Source: Microbacterium galbinum
GTDB taxonomy: Bacteria; Actinomycetota; Actinomycetes; Actinomycetales; Microbacteriaceae
NCBI RefSeq assembly: GCF_023091225.1
Contig: NZ_JAHWXM010000001.1
Coordinates: forward strand, 2,873,913-2,937,912
DNA length: 64,000 bases
Reading direction: 5' to 3'
This document shows positions 42,048 through 50,842 of this stretch, in pieces. Below the pieces are notes generated by a model. It saw nothing but the letters and a program-made list of their open reading frames with translations, had not been told where the DNA came from and made no database searches. Position 1 is the first letter of the stretch, and each line of letters opens with the position of its first letter. The position numbers and the translations under genes are program-made.

Positions 42048-42058
42048 GGCACCCCCGC

Positions 42059-44419
42059 TCAGGGGGCCGTGACGATCTCGATGGTCGTCACGGCCTCCTC
42101 GTGGTCGCACGCCTCGCCGACCCAGAGACGGATCCGCCCGGGCTCGACCCGGCGCACGCCGTCGCGCCCGGTGAAGGCGAGGCGCTCGGTGGGCACGTCG
42201 AACGTGACGCGCCTGCTCTCACCGGCGGCCAGCCCGATCCGCTCGAATCCGATCAGCTGAGCCACGGGGCGCACGACGCTCGCGACCTCGTCGTGCGCGT
42301 AGAGCTGCACGACGTCGACGCCGTCACGCCCACCGACGTTGTTCACCTCGACCGCGACGCGGAACGAGGCGCCGGCGACGACCGTCGCATCGGCCTCGAT
42401 CGCCGTGTGCGTGAACGACGTGTAGCCGAGTCCGAACCCGAAGGGGCGAACGGGTGTGGGGTCGACGCTCGTGATGTCGGTGCGTCCGCCGAGCACGGGG
42501 TGCAGGTACGAGTACGGCTGCGCTCCGGCGGAACGCGGCAGGGAGACGGGCAGACGCCCCGACGGGTCGACACGTCCGGTGAGCAGGCGTGCGAGAGCGG
42601 GGGCGCCCTCCTCACCGGGGAAGAACGTCTGCAGCACCGCAGCCGGCCGGCGCGCGGCCGGAGCCTCCTCCGAGACGCGGGCCGCCGCGGGGGAGTTCAC
42701 GGCGCCGAGACCCGCGGATGCTCCGCCCGGCGTCGCACGCGGCGGCAGCGCCCAGTCCAGGGCGTAGGGGCGACCCGTCATGGCGACGAGCACCACGGGC
42801 GTGCCGGTCTCGACGATCGCCTCGACGAGTTCCCGCTGCACGCCCGGCAGATCGAGGGTGTCGACGTCGTTGCCCTCGCCGACCGTTCCGCGGCCGAACA
42901 GCCCCGCGCGGTCGCCCACGACGACCACGGCGAGATCCGCGGCTCGCGCGGTGGCGACGGCATCCGCGATCCCGCTGCGGTCGTCGCCTTCGGCGGCGCA
43001 GCCGACCGCGTGCGTCACGGTCGCGTCCGGCAGCTCGGCGCGCAGGGCCTCCAGCACCGTCGGCAGGGCGATGCCGGCGGGCGTCGAGGGGTGGTGGGCG
43101 AGCACGTGGTTGACGAAGGAGTAACAGCCCATCAGCGCCTCGGTGCTGTCGGCATTGGGGCCGATCACGGCGATGCGCCTGGTGGCGTCCGCGACCAGGG
43201 GCAGGATGCCGTCGTTGCTCAGCAGCACGACCGACTCCTCCGCGAGCTCGCGGGCGAGAGCGCGGTGCGCGGGGGAGTCGAGATCGACGGCCGTCGGCGG
43301 AGCGGTGGTGAAGTCGGCGTCGAGCAGCCCGAGCTCCTCCTTCTGCGCGAGCACACGACCGACCGCTCGATCGAGCAGCTCTTCGGCGAGCGTGCCCTGG
43401 CGCACCTGCGCCGCGAGCGTGGTGTACGCGTCGGGCGAGGGGAGCTCGACGTCGATGCCGGCGGTGAGGGCCAGAGCCGCGGCCTCGGACGAGTCGGCGG
43501 CGATGCGGTGCATCGAGCGCAGGAAGTCGACGGCGAAGTAGTCCGACACCACCACGCCGTCGAAACCCCACCGCTCGCGCAGGATGTCGTCGAGGTAGTG
43601 CGCGTTGGCCGCCACCGGGATGCCGTCGATGTCGGTGTACGAGTTCATGACGCTGCGCACTCCGCCCTCGCGCACGGCCATCTCGAACGGCGGCAGCAGC
43701 ACGTCCTCGATCTCGCGCCCACCGGCGTGCACCGGAGCGTGGTTGCGCCCGGCGCGCGACGCCGAGTACCCCACGAAGTGCTTGAGCGTCGCGTGCACGC
43801 CCTGCGACTGCATGCCGCGCACGTAGGCGGTGCCGTTCACGCCGACGACCAGGGGGTCCTCGGCGATGCACTCGTCGACGCGCCCCCACCGCGGATCGCG
43901 CACGACGTCGAGCACGGGGGCCAGCCCCTGGTGGATGCCGAGCGTGCGCATCGACGAGCCGATCGCCGCGCCCACCCGCTCCACGAGCGCCGGGTCGAAC
44001 GACGCTCCCCACGCGAGCGGCGTCGGATACGTCGCCGCCTGCCATGCCGCGAGGCCGGTCAGGCACTCCTCGTGCACGAGCGCGGGAATGCCGAGGCGGG
44101 TCTCGCGCTGCAGGCGGGCCTGCTCCGACCACAGCCATGCGGCGCGCTCGCCGGGGTCGACGGGTCGGGTGCCGTAGACGCGCGTGAGGTGGCCGATGCC
44201 GTGAGCGGTGGCCTCTTCGTAGCGCGTCGAGGTCTTCTTCTCGCCCGCCATCGGGGCGACGACCTCGTCTCCCTGGTCGACCCAGAACCCGACCAGCTGC
44301 GCCTGCTTCTCATCGAGGGTCATCTCGGCGAGGAGCGCGGCGACGCGCGGCGAGAGGGGCGGGCGCGGGGTCTGCGTCGACGCGGTGGGCGTCGAGCGCG
44401 CAGTGGTGTCGTGTGACAC
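42059..44419 (-). CDS. GH3 beta-glucosidase
   Basis: A 786-residue cytosolic glycoside hydrolase of family 3. The TIM barrel has RETRLGIPALVHEECLTGLA, VRDPRWGRVDECIAEDPLVV, ATLKHFVGYSASRAGRNHAP and the nucleophile Asp293 in VVVSDYFAVDF. The alpha/beta sandwich has SVVLLSNDGILPLV and a fibronectin-III-like end (GLGYTSFTHTAIEADATVVA, VTFDVPTERLAFTGRDGVRR). No signal peptide is present, so it acts on imported oligosaccharides. GTG 44419 has GGAAAGAGA just upstream. It is the last gene of the sugar ABC operon. Confidence 0.92.
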   Translation of the reverse strand: MSHDTTARSTPTASTQTPRPPLSPRVAALLAEMTLDEKQAQLVGFWVDQGDEVVAPMAGEKKTSTRYEEATAHGIGHLTRVYGTRPVDPGERAAWLWSEQARLQRETRLGIPALVHEECLTGLAAWQAATYPTPLAWGASFDPALVERVGAAIGSSMRTLGIHQGLAPVLDVVRDPRWGRVDECIAEDPLVVGVNGTAYVRGMQSQGVHATLKHFVGYSASRAGRNHAPVHAGGREIEDVLLPPFEMAVREGGVRSVMNSYTDIDGIPVAANAHYLDDILRERWGFDGVVVSDYFAVDFLRSMHRIAADSSEAAALALTAGIDVELPSPDAYTTLAAQVRQGTLAEELLDRAVGRVLAQKEELGLLDADFTTAPPTAVDLDSPAHRALARELAEESVVLLSNDGILPLVADATRRIAVIGPNADSTEALMGCYSFVNHVLAHHPSTPAGIALPTVLEALRAELPDATVTHAVGCAAEGDDRSGIADAVATARAADLAVVVVGDRAGLFGRGTVGEGNDVDTLDLPGVQRELVEAIVETGTPVVLVAMTGRPYALDWALPPRATPGGASAGLGAVNSPAAARVSEEAPAARRPAAVLQTFFPGEEGAPALARLLTGRVDPSGRLPVSLPRSAGAQPYSYLHPVLGGRTDITSVDPTPVRPFGFGLGYTSFTHTAIEADATVVAGASFRVAVEVNNVGGRDGVDVVQLYAHDEVASVVRPVAQLIGFERIGLAAGESRRVTFDVPTERLAFTGRDGVRRVEPGRIRLWVGEACDHEEAVTTIEIVTAP

Positions 44420-44465
44420 GATGATCTCTTTCCGTACGGAGTGCGATGGGGCGCCGAGGGCGCGT

Positions 44466-45347
44466 TCAGCCCTTGACGGCACCGGTCAGCCCGCCCACGA
44501 TGCGCCGCTCGAACAGGCTGAAGAAGATGAGCGCGGGGATCATCGACAGCGACGTGAACGCGAGCACTTTGGCCGTGTCGACCGAATACTGCGACGAGAA
44601 CGACTGCACGCCGAGCGGGAGGGTGAACGCCGAGGCGTCGTTGAGGATGAACAGCGGCAGCAGGTAGCCGTTCCAGCTGCCGATGAACGCCAGGATGCCC
44701 GTGGTGATGACCCCCGGCAGAGACAGCGGCAGCACCATGCGCCAGAAGAAGCCGATGCGGCTGCAGCCGTCGATGAAGGCGGCCTCCTGGATCTCGTCGG
44801 GGATCGCCCGGAGGAACGGCACGAGGATGATGATCGTGGTGGGCAGGGCGAAGGCGATCTGCGGGAGGATCACGCCCCCGAGGGAGTTCATCAGGCCGAG
44901 GTTGCGCACCACGATGTACAACGGCGTGATCGCGACCGTCAGCGGGAACATGAGCCCCGCCGCGAAGAAGGCGTAGAGCACGCCGCGACCGGCGAACCGG
45001 TAGCGGGCCAGCACGTAGGCGGCCATGAGTCCCAGCGCGACCACCCCGGCGGTGGTGGCGACCGCGACGATCGTCGAGTTCAGCACCTGACGCCAGAAGA
45101 TCCCTCCGGTGATCACGTCGAGGTAGTTCGAGAACACCCACGGCTGCGGGAGACCGGAGGGGTCGGTCGTGATCTGCGCGTTCGTACGGAAGCCGCCGAT
45201 GACGATGTACGCGATCGGGGCGAGCATGAGGCCGACGACGATCAGCGCCACGAAGTACACGGTCGGGTGCGCCCAGGGCAGGCGGGGACGGGCGGAGCGC
45301 CCGGTGCGCCCGGGACGCTGCGTCACGAGCAGCGAGGTGGCGGTCAT
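44466..45347 (-). CDS. Sugar ABC transporter permease (MalG type)
   Basis: A 293-residue permease with six membrane helices and the EAA loop DEIQEAAFIDGCSRIGFFWR, which docks on an ATPase not encoded here (MsiK-type shared ATPase is common in actinobacteria). The N-terminus has VYFVALIVVGLMLAPIAYIV. The first residues are Arg-rich and cytosolic. Its ATG overlaps the stop of the partner permease by 4 bases. Family is the carbohydrate uptake transporter CUT1. Confidence 0.92.
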   Translation of the reverse strand: MTATSLLVTQRPGRTGRSARPRLPWAHPTVYFVALIVVGLMLAPIAYIVIGGFRTNAQITTDPSGLPQPWVFSNYLDVITGGIFWRQVLNSTIVAVATTAGVVALGLMAAYVLARYRFAGRGVLYAFFAAGLMFPLTVAITPLYIVVRNLGLMNSLGGVILPQIAFALPTTIIILVPFLRAIPDEIQEAAFIDGCSRIGFFWRMVLPLSLPGVITTGILAFIGSWNGYLLPLFILNDASAFTLPLGVQSFSSQYSVDTAKVLAFTSLSMIPALIFFSLFERRIVGGLTGAVKG

Positions 45348-46285
45348 CGGTTCTTCCTCTTCTTCTTCGCGGAGGCGGGCCCGGTGAGGGCGCCCTCGGT
45401 GTCGCGCTTGAGCACGGCGCGCTGATAGATGAGGGCGACCACGAGCGAGATCAGGAACAGCACGACGGCGACGGCGTTGCCGTAGCCGAAATTGCCGGCG
45501 TTGCGGCCCTCGCCGACCATGTATGTGGCCATGGTCGAGGTGCCGGCGGTCGAGGCGATGTACTGCCCCCAGATGATGTAGACGAGATCGAACAGCTGCA
45601 GCGAGCCGATGATCGACAGGAAGGCCCAGATGCGCAGCGTCGGGGCGAGCAGCGGCAGCGTGATGCGCCACTGGATCTGCCAGTACGAGGCCCCGTCGAT
45701 CGCGGCCGCCTCGTGCAGCTCCTCGGGAATCCCCTGGAGGCCCGCGAGGAAGAGGATCACGGCGAACCCCACGTACTTCCAGGTGATGATGACCATCAGC
45801 GTCCAGATCGCGATGTCGGGATTCGACAGCCAGTCCGCCGCCAGCCACCCCAGACCCGCGTTCTCGAGCAGGGCGTTGAACGCGCCGCTGGTCTGGAGCA
45901 TCAGGCTCCACCCGGTGCCGACGACGACCTCGGAGATCACGTAGGGGATGAAGATGAGCACCCGGATCAGCGACTGCCCGCGCATGCGCCGGTTGAGCAG
46001 CAGCGCGAGCAGGATGGCGGCCGGGCCCTGCAGCACGAGCGACATCACCAGGATGAAGCCGTTGTGCGCCAGGGCGTCGTGGAACAGCGGGTCCTGCAGG
46101 ATCGTCAGATAGTTCTTCAGACCCACGAAGTCGGTGGGAGCCCCGTATCCCTGCCAGCTGAAGAAGCCGTAGTAGGCGGCCATCAGCACGGGGAAGATGA
46201 CGAAGGCGAGGAAGACGACCAGGGCGGGCCCGGCCAGAAGGATCACTTCCAGCCGGGCGGCCGCCTCACGCCTTCGCAGCGGCAT
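45344..46285 (-). CDS. Sugar ABC transporter permease (MalF type)
   Basis: A 313-residue permease with the LEVILLAGPALVVFLAFVIF first helix and the EAA motif ELHEAAAIDGASYWQIQWRI. It overlaps the binding-protein gene by 20 bases, so translation is coupled. The Lys/Arg-rich C-terminus (SAKKKRKNR) is cytosolic. With the downstream permease it forms the membrane channel of the importer. Confidence 0.92.
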   Translation of the reverse strand: MPLRRREAAARLEVILLAGPALVVFLAFVIFPVLMAAYYGFFSWQGYGAPTDFVGLKNYLTILQDPLFHDALAHNGFILVMSLVLQGPAAILLALLLNRRMRGQSLIRVLIFIPYVISEVVVGTGWSLMLQTSGAFNALLENAGLGWLAADWLSNPDIAIWTLMVIITWKYVGFAVILFLAGLQGIPEELHEAAAIDGASYWQIQWRITLPLLAPTLRIWAFLSIIGSLQLFDLVYIIWGQYIASTAGTSTMATYMVGEGRNAGNFGYGNAVAVVLFLISLVVALIYQRAVLKRDTEGALTGPASAKKKRKNR

Positions 46286-47561
46286 CCTGGACAGCCTTGA
46301 CGATGTCTTCCGGTGATCCCTGACCCGCGAGCATGTCGACGACGGCGACGTTGAGGGCGTTGCCGACGTTCTGGCCGTAGACGGTGTCCAGCCACTGCGA
46401 CGCGTACGGCGCGGCGTTGTAAGCCTCGAGGATCGACTGCAGGTACGGCTCGGTCACGGCCTCCTGCGCCACCGTGTTCACGGGCGGGGCGTTGAACGCG
46501 GTGTAGTAGGCGGTCTGCACCTCGGCCGACCCGAGGTAGTTCAGGAAATCGACGCAGGCGTCCGGAGCATCGACCGAGCACGAGTACCCGTCGACGCCGC
46601 CCATCATCGAACCGGGCTCGCCCTCGCCACCCTCGATCTCGGGGAACGGGAACCAGGCGAGGTCGGCGAGCGGCTGCTGGTCGGGAGTCAGGGAGCCGAT
46701 GACACCGGGGTTCCAGGCACCCATCAGCTCCATGCCGGCCTGGTGGTTCGCGATGAGTCCGGCCGAGCTACCCGCACCCTGCTGGGCCGTGGTCGTGAGG
46801 AATCCGGAGTTGAACGGCTCGGTCGCGGCGAAGGCCTCGAGATCCTCGCCCGCGCGCACCCAGCAGTCGTCGTCGAAGTTCATCTCGTCGGCGGCCTTCG
46901 CCAGCGTGTCGGCGCTGCACTCGCGCAGGGCCATCCAGTAGTACCAGTGCGCGGCGGGCCAGGCGTCCTTCGCGCCGAGCGCGATGGGTTCGATGCCGGC
47001 GGTGCGCAGCGCGGCCGTCGCGTCCTCGAGCTCGGACAGCGTCGTGGGGTTCTCGGTGATGCCGGCCTCGTCGAAGAGGTCCTGGCTGTAGAACAGCCCG
47101 CCGGGCAGCACGGCGACGGGCATCGCGTAGATCTTGTCGTCGAGGCTGCTGGCCGAGAACGCGGCGGCGGGGATCTCGTCGGTCACGGCATCCGACAGCG
47201 AACCGGTGAGGTCCTTGAGCTGACCGGCCTTGACCATCGCGGCCATCTTGCCGCCTCCGCGCTGCAGGAAGATGTCGGGGGCATCGCCGGAGTTGAGCGC
47301 GGTCTGGAGCTTGCCGTCGAGATCTTCGTTCTGGATCGACTGGACGGTGATCGAGACGCCGGGGTTGGCCTCCTCGAAGTCGGCGACCGTCTTCTCCCAG
47401 AACTCGACGCCGGGGCCGGTGGTCGAGTTGTGCCACAGGGTCATCGACGAGCCGTCGCCGTCGCCGCCGTCGGGGGTGCCGCCGGTGCATCCGCTCAGGA
47501 CGAGCGCGCCGACGGCGGTCAGTGCCGCCGCGGCGGCGAGGGAGTGCCTTCTGCTGTTCAT
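46266..47561 (-). CDS. Sugar ABC transporter solute-binding lipoprotein
   Basis: A 431-residue lipoprotein (CUT1, SBP_bac_1). The signal peptide ends at the lipobox LSGC (Cys25), followed by a flexible TGGTPDGGDGDGSS linker. The binding domain has MTLWHNSTTGPGVEFWEKTV, DIFLQRGGGKMAAMVKAGQL, DLTGSLSD and WFPFPEIEGGEGEPGSMMGG. It captures the sugar outside the membrane. No ATPase gene is nearby. The GH3 enzyme and the LacI regulator suggest beta-glucosides or cello-oligosaccharides as substrate. Confidence 0.92.
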   Translation of the reverse strand: MNSRRHSLAAAAALTAVGALVLSGCTGGTPDGGDGDGSSMTLWHNSTTGPGVEFWEKTVADFEEANPGVSITVQSIQNEDLDGKLQTALNSGDAPDIFLQRGGGKMAAMVKAGQLKDLTGSLSDAVTDEIPAAAFSASSLDDKIYAMPVAVLPGGLFYSQDLFDEAGITENPTTLSELEDATAALRTAGIEPIALGAKDAWPAAHWYYWMALRECSADTLAKAADEMNFDDDCWVRAGEDLEAFAATEPFNSGFLTTTAQQGAGSSAGLIANHQAGMELMGAWNPGVIGSLTPDQQPLADLAWFPFPEIEGGEGEPGSMMGGVDGYSCSVDAPDACVDFLNYLGSAEVQTAYYTAFNAPPVNTVAQEAVTEPYLQSILEAYNAAPYASQWLDTVYGQNVGNALNVAVVDMLAGQGSPEDIVKAVQDAAAKA

Positions 47562-47675
47562 GTGATCGTTCTCCTCATCGAGAGTGTGTGCATCCGCACC
47601 GATGCGGACGCTCGCGGCAGCAGGGTGAGACCGCGTCGCAGAGCAGTCTCTTGCCGGAGATGACGGGCGTCAAAC

Positions 47676-47687
47676 GTTTTCGAAAAC
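47676..47687. promoter_or_regulatory. LacI-type operator of the beta-glucoside operon
   Basis: GTTTTCGAAAAC is a perfect 12-base palindrome with the central CG typical of LacI/GalR operators. A second, imperfect half TTTCGGAAA follows at 47690-47698. It lies between the divergent binding-protein and LacI genes, 115 bases before the former and 41 before the latter. Confidence 0.7.
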
Positions 47688-47728
47688 AGTTTCGGAAAGC
47701 CCGACCTGTGCGGATACGATGGGCGCTC

Positions 47729-48742
47729 ATGAGCGGGCGGACCACGATCCACGACGTCGCGAAGGCGGCGGGAGTCTCGGTCTCGACCGTGTCGAAGGCC
47801 GTGAACGGCCGGTACGGCATCGCCGACGCCACGGTGCGTCGTGTGCTCGACGCGGTGCGCGAGCTCGGCTACGAATCGAGCCTCGTGGCCAGCAGCATGC
47901 GCGCGCGGCGCACCGGCGTGATCGGGGTGCTGCTCGCCGACTTCGAGCCCTTCAGCGCCGAGATCCTCAAGGGCGTCGGCGCCGCGGTGCACGACACAGC
48001 GTTCGACCTGCTCGCCTACAGCGGGTCGCATCAGGGAGCGGGGGAGGGGTGGGAGCGCCGATCGCTGAGCCGCCTCTCCGGCACCCTCATCGACGCCGCG
48101 ATCATGGTGACGCCGACGATCGTGAACGCCGCCACGGAGATCCCGGTGGTCGCCGTCGACCCGCATACCGGCCGCGCCGATCTGCCGACGGTCGAGTCCG
48201 ACAGCTTCGGCGGCGCACTGACCGCGACGCGTCATCTGCTCGAGCTCGGTCACCGTCGCATCAGCTTCCTCGGCGGGCGTCCCGACCTGCGCTCCGCGGG
48301 CCTGCGCGACGCCGGCTATCGACGCGCGCTTCGCGATGCCGGCCTGCCCGTCGACCCCGACCTCATCCGTCCCGGCCTCTACGAGTGGCAGACCACCCGG
48401 GACTCGGCGCGCGTGCTGCTCGCCGGCCCGGACCGCCCGACGGCCGTGTTCGCCGCGAACGACCTCTCGGCGATCGCCGTGATCGACGTCGCCCGCGAGA
48501 TGGGCATCCGGGTGCCCGAGGACCTCTCCGTGATCGGTTTCGACGACGTGCCCGAGGCGTCACGACGCGCACAGCCGCTGACGACGATCCAGCAGCCGAT
48601 GCGCCGACTCGGCTCGGTCGCGGCCGAGATGGTGTTCTCGCTGCTCGCCGGCGAGCAGCTCGACGAGCTCCACGTGACCCTGCCGACCCGACTGGTCGTG
48701 CGCGGGACGACGGCCCCGCCGCCGGAGTCGCCAGGGCGCTGA
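47729..48742 (+). CDS. LacI-family regulator of the beta-glucoside operon
   Basis: A 337-residue LacI/GalR repressor: helix-turn-helix TTIHDVAKAAGVSVSTVSKA with hinge RELGYESSLVASSM, then a sugar-binding domain (TGVIGVLLADFEPFSAEILK, RISFLGGRPDLRSAGLRDAG, VSVIGFDD-type LSVIGFDDVPEASRRAQPLT). ATG 47729 lies 8 bases after TACGAT (47715-47720), so it is probably leaderless. Divergence and the GTTTTCGAAAAC site indicate control of the ABC-GH3 operon. Confidence 0.9.
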   Translation: MSGRTTIHDVAKAAGVSVSTVSKAVNGRYGIADATVRRVLDAVRELGYESSLVASSMRARRTGVIGVLLADFEPFSAEILKGVGAAVHDTAFDLLAYSGSHQGAGEGWERRSLSRLSGTLIDAAIMVTPTIVNAATEIPVVAVDPHTGRADLPTVESDSFGGALTATRHLLELGHRRISFLGGRPDLRSAGLRDAGYRRALRDAGLPVDPDLIRPGLYEWQTTRDSARVLLAGPDRPTAVFAANDLSAIAVIDVAREMGIRVPEDLSVIGFDDVPEASRRAQPLTTIQQPMRRLGSVAAEMVFSLLAGEQLDELHVTLPTRLVVRGTTAPPPESPGR

Positions 48743-48766
48743 GCCCGTCTCGTGCGAGACCCTCCG

Positions 48767-49600
48767 TCAGCCCCCGGTGACCGCGCGCACGTGCGCCATG
48801 GCCGGGCCCTCGAGCGTGTCCGACAGCCAGGCGAACTCGGCGAAGCTGCGGGTGCCCGGCCAGTCGGCGGGCAGCATCGACGGGGGCAGACCCGGGTCGA
48901 GGTAGGGGAGTGTGCGCCAGCGATCGAGCAGGTGGACGTACGCGGCGAACGGCTCGGCGGGCAGCGTCGTGAGCGACTCCTGGAACCGGCGGTGCTCGTC
49001 GGCGAGCGCGTCGAGATCCCACCAGGACGCCGCCGACTCGGCGGGCGTGCGATCGGTCACCGGCATCCCGGCGGGGAAGAGTGTGACCCACGCCCGCGCC
49101 CCGACCTCGTCGACGATCTGCCGCACCTCGTCCTGCAGGTGCCCGGGGCAGATCCACAGGGCGGAGGACACGACCCCCGCGCCGATCCAGTGCAGGCGCC
49201 GGCGCAGCTGATGCCGCACCGCCCTCTCGGTCTCGGGGATCGAGAACGACACGAGGCACCAGGGATCGGCATCCGTCATCTGCCGCATCGCGAAGATGCG
49301 CCGATCGCCGCGCTGCAGCATCGCCAGAGCGGCCGGGTTCAGGCGGTACCCGACGGCGTCGCGCCGCTCGGCCAGCAGCAGGCCCTTCTGCTTGAGGCGC
49401 GCGATGCCGGTGCGGGCCTGCGCGGCTTCGATCCCGAGATCACCGGCGAGCGAGACGAGATCGGCCGTCGAGATCCAGCCGAGCGGGCGCAGGAACAGGC
49501 CCACGACCGTGCGCAGCAGCGACGCCGTGCTGCCGGGGCGCGCGTCGATGTCGTCGACGACGGATGCCGCCGCCCCCGCGCCCTCCGCCGTCACCGTCAT
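48767..49600 (-). CDS. PaaX-family transcriptional regulator
   Basis: A 277-residue protein of the PaaX type, GntR-like winged helix at the N-terminus (GWISTADLVSLAGDLGIEAA, QARTGIARLKQKGLLLAERR) and a PaaX C-terminal domain (DPWCLVSFSIPETERAVRHQ, LRRRLHWIGAGVVSSALWIC, LAWDLDAL-like WDLDALADEHRRFQESL). ATG 49600 overlaps the kynureninase stop by 4 bases, so the regulator is the last gene of the tryptophan operon and probably represses it. The candidate operator is before kynA. Confidence 0.85.
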   Translation of the reverse strand: MTVTAEGAGAAASVVDDIDARPGSTASLLRTVVGLFLRPLGWISTADLVSLAGDLGIEAAQARTGIARLKQKGLLLAERRDAVGYRLNPAALAMLQRGDRRIFAMRQMTDADPWCLVSFSIPETERAVRHQLRRRLHWIGAGVVSSALWICPGHLQDEVRQIVDEVGARAWVTLFPAGMPVTDRTPAESAASWWDLDALADEHRRFQESLTTLPAEPFAAYVHLLDRWRTLPYLDPGLPPSMLPADWPGTRSFAEFAWLSDTLEGPAMAHVRAVTGG

Positions 49601-50841
49601 GCGCGCAGCGCGTCGCGCACCGCCAGCACGCCGGTCACGGTCTCGACGTGCGAGGTGCTCAGCGGGGACAGGCCCAGGCGGATGCCGTCGGGGAACCGAA
49701 AGTCGGGGATGACGCCCTCGGCCCAGAGCTTCTGCGTGACCTCCCGGAAGTCGGGGTGCCCGATCGTGACGTGCCCGCCGCGCAGGTCGGCGTCGCGCGG
49801 GCTGAGCAGCCGCACGCCGAGCGGGGCGAGCTGCTCGTCGAACGCGCGCACCGCGAGGTCGGTCAGCGAGCGGGACTTCGCGCGCACCGCATCGATGCCG
49901 GACTCCTCGATCAGGTCGAGCATTCCCTGCATCGCCAGCATCGAGGTGACCGGTGGCGTGCCGCTGAGCAGCTGCCGGATGTCGCCGGCGGGCACGTACT
50001 CCGGCCCCATGGCGAAGATGTCGGCGGCGCTCCACCACCCCTGGATCGGCTGGCGCAGCGTGCCCTGGTGCGCACGGTTGAGATAGGCGAATGCCGGGGA
50101 TCCGGGGCCGCCGTTCAGGTACTTGTAGGTGCAGCCGACCGCCATGTCGACGCCCCACGCGTCGAGGTGCATCGGAACGACGCCCGCCGAGTGGCAGAGG
50201 TCCCACATCATGAGCGCGCCCGAGGCGTGCACGGCATCCGTGATCGCGGGCATGTCGGCCAGCGCGCCGGAGCGGTAGTCGACGTGGCTGAGCGAGACGA
50301 GCGCGGTGCGCTCCGACACGACGGCGGTGACGTCGGCGACGCTCACGCCGAGCACGGGGTCGGGCTCGATCCAGCGCAGCGTCATGCCGGTCTCGGCGGC
50401 GACGCCCTCGGCGAGGAATCGGTCGGTGGGGAAGTTGCCCGCCTCGATCACGAGCTCGGTGCGGGTCGGGTCGGCGGCGGCCGCGGCGCGCATCAGCTTG
50501 TAGATGAGCACGCTGGTCGAGTCGGCGACGACGGTCTGACCGGATGCCGCGCCCAACGCGACGCGGCCGATGCGGTCGCCGAGCTCCATCGGCAGCGCCA
50601 TCCACTGCTCGTCCCACGACCGGATGAGGCGCGTGCCCCAGTCCTCGCGCACGAAGGCCGCGAGCCGCTCCGGGATGTCGCGCAGGGGGCGGCCGAGCGA
50701 GTTCCCGTCGAGGTAGGCGTCGACGCCCGGGGCATCGGCGAAGGCGTCGAGGTGCGCCGCGAGCGGATCGGCGGCGTCGAGGGCGCGGGCGTGCTCGAGA
50801 AGGGCGGAGTCGAGAACGGCGGAGTCGTGGAGGTCGGTCAT
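49597..50841 (-). CDS. kynU: Kynureninase
   Basis: A 414-residue PLP enzyme (fold type I) that cleaves kynurenine to anthranilate and alanine. Landmarks: AYLDGNSLGRPLRDIPERLA, VVADSTSVLIYKLMRAAAAA, SLSHVDYRSGALADM, MMWDLCHSAGVVPMHLDAWG, the PLP lysine near 240 in GCTYKYLNGGPGSPAF, and GWWSAADIFAMGPEY. It starts 1 base after the amidohydrolase stop. Without a downstream anthranilate dioxygenase here, anthranilate may be excreted or used elsewhere. Confidence 0.94.
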   Translation of the reverse strand: MTDLHDSAVLDSALLEHARALDAADPLAAHLDAFADAPGVDAYLDGNSLGRPLRDIPERLAAFVREDWGTRLIRSWDEQWMALPMELGDRIGRVALGAASGQTVVADSTSVLIYKLMRAAAAADPTRTELVIEAGNFPTDRFLAEGVAAETGMTLRWIEPDPVLGVSVADVTAVVSERTALVSLSHVDYRSGALADMPAITDAVHASGALMMWDLCHSAGVVPMHLDAWGVDMAVGCTYKYLNGGPGSPAFAYLNRAHQGTLRQPIQGWWSAADIFAMGPEYVPAGDIRQLLSGTPPVTSMLAMQGMLDLIEESGIDAVRAKSRSLTDLAVRAFDEQLAPLGVRLLSPRDADLRGGHVTIGHPDFREVTQKLWAEGVIPDFRFPDGIRLGLSPLSTSHVETVTGVLAVRDALRA

Positions 50842-50842
50842 G

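Noticed and set aside
44420..44465. Earlier ATG for the GH3 gene at 44482
   Set aside because: It lacks a ribosome site and would add a non-conserved Arg-rich extension; GTG 44419 has a good purine-rich site.
48743..48766. Terminator between the LacI and PaaX genes
   Set aside because: Only a 6-bp GTCTCG/CGAGAC stem with a 2-base loop (48747-48760) is present, too short to list with confidence.
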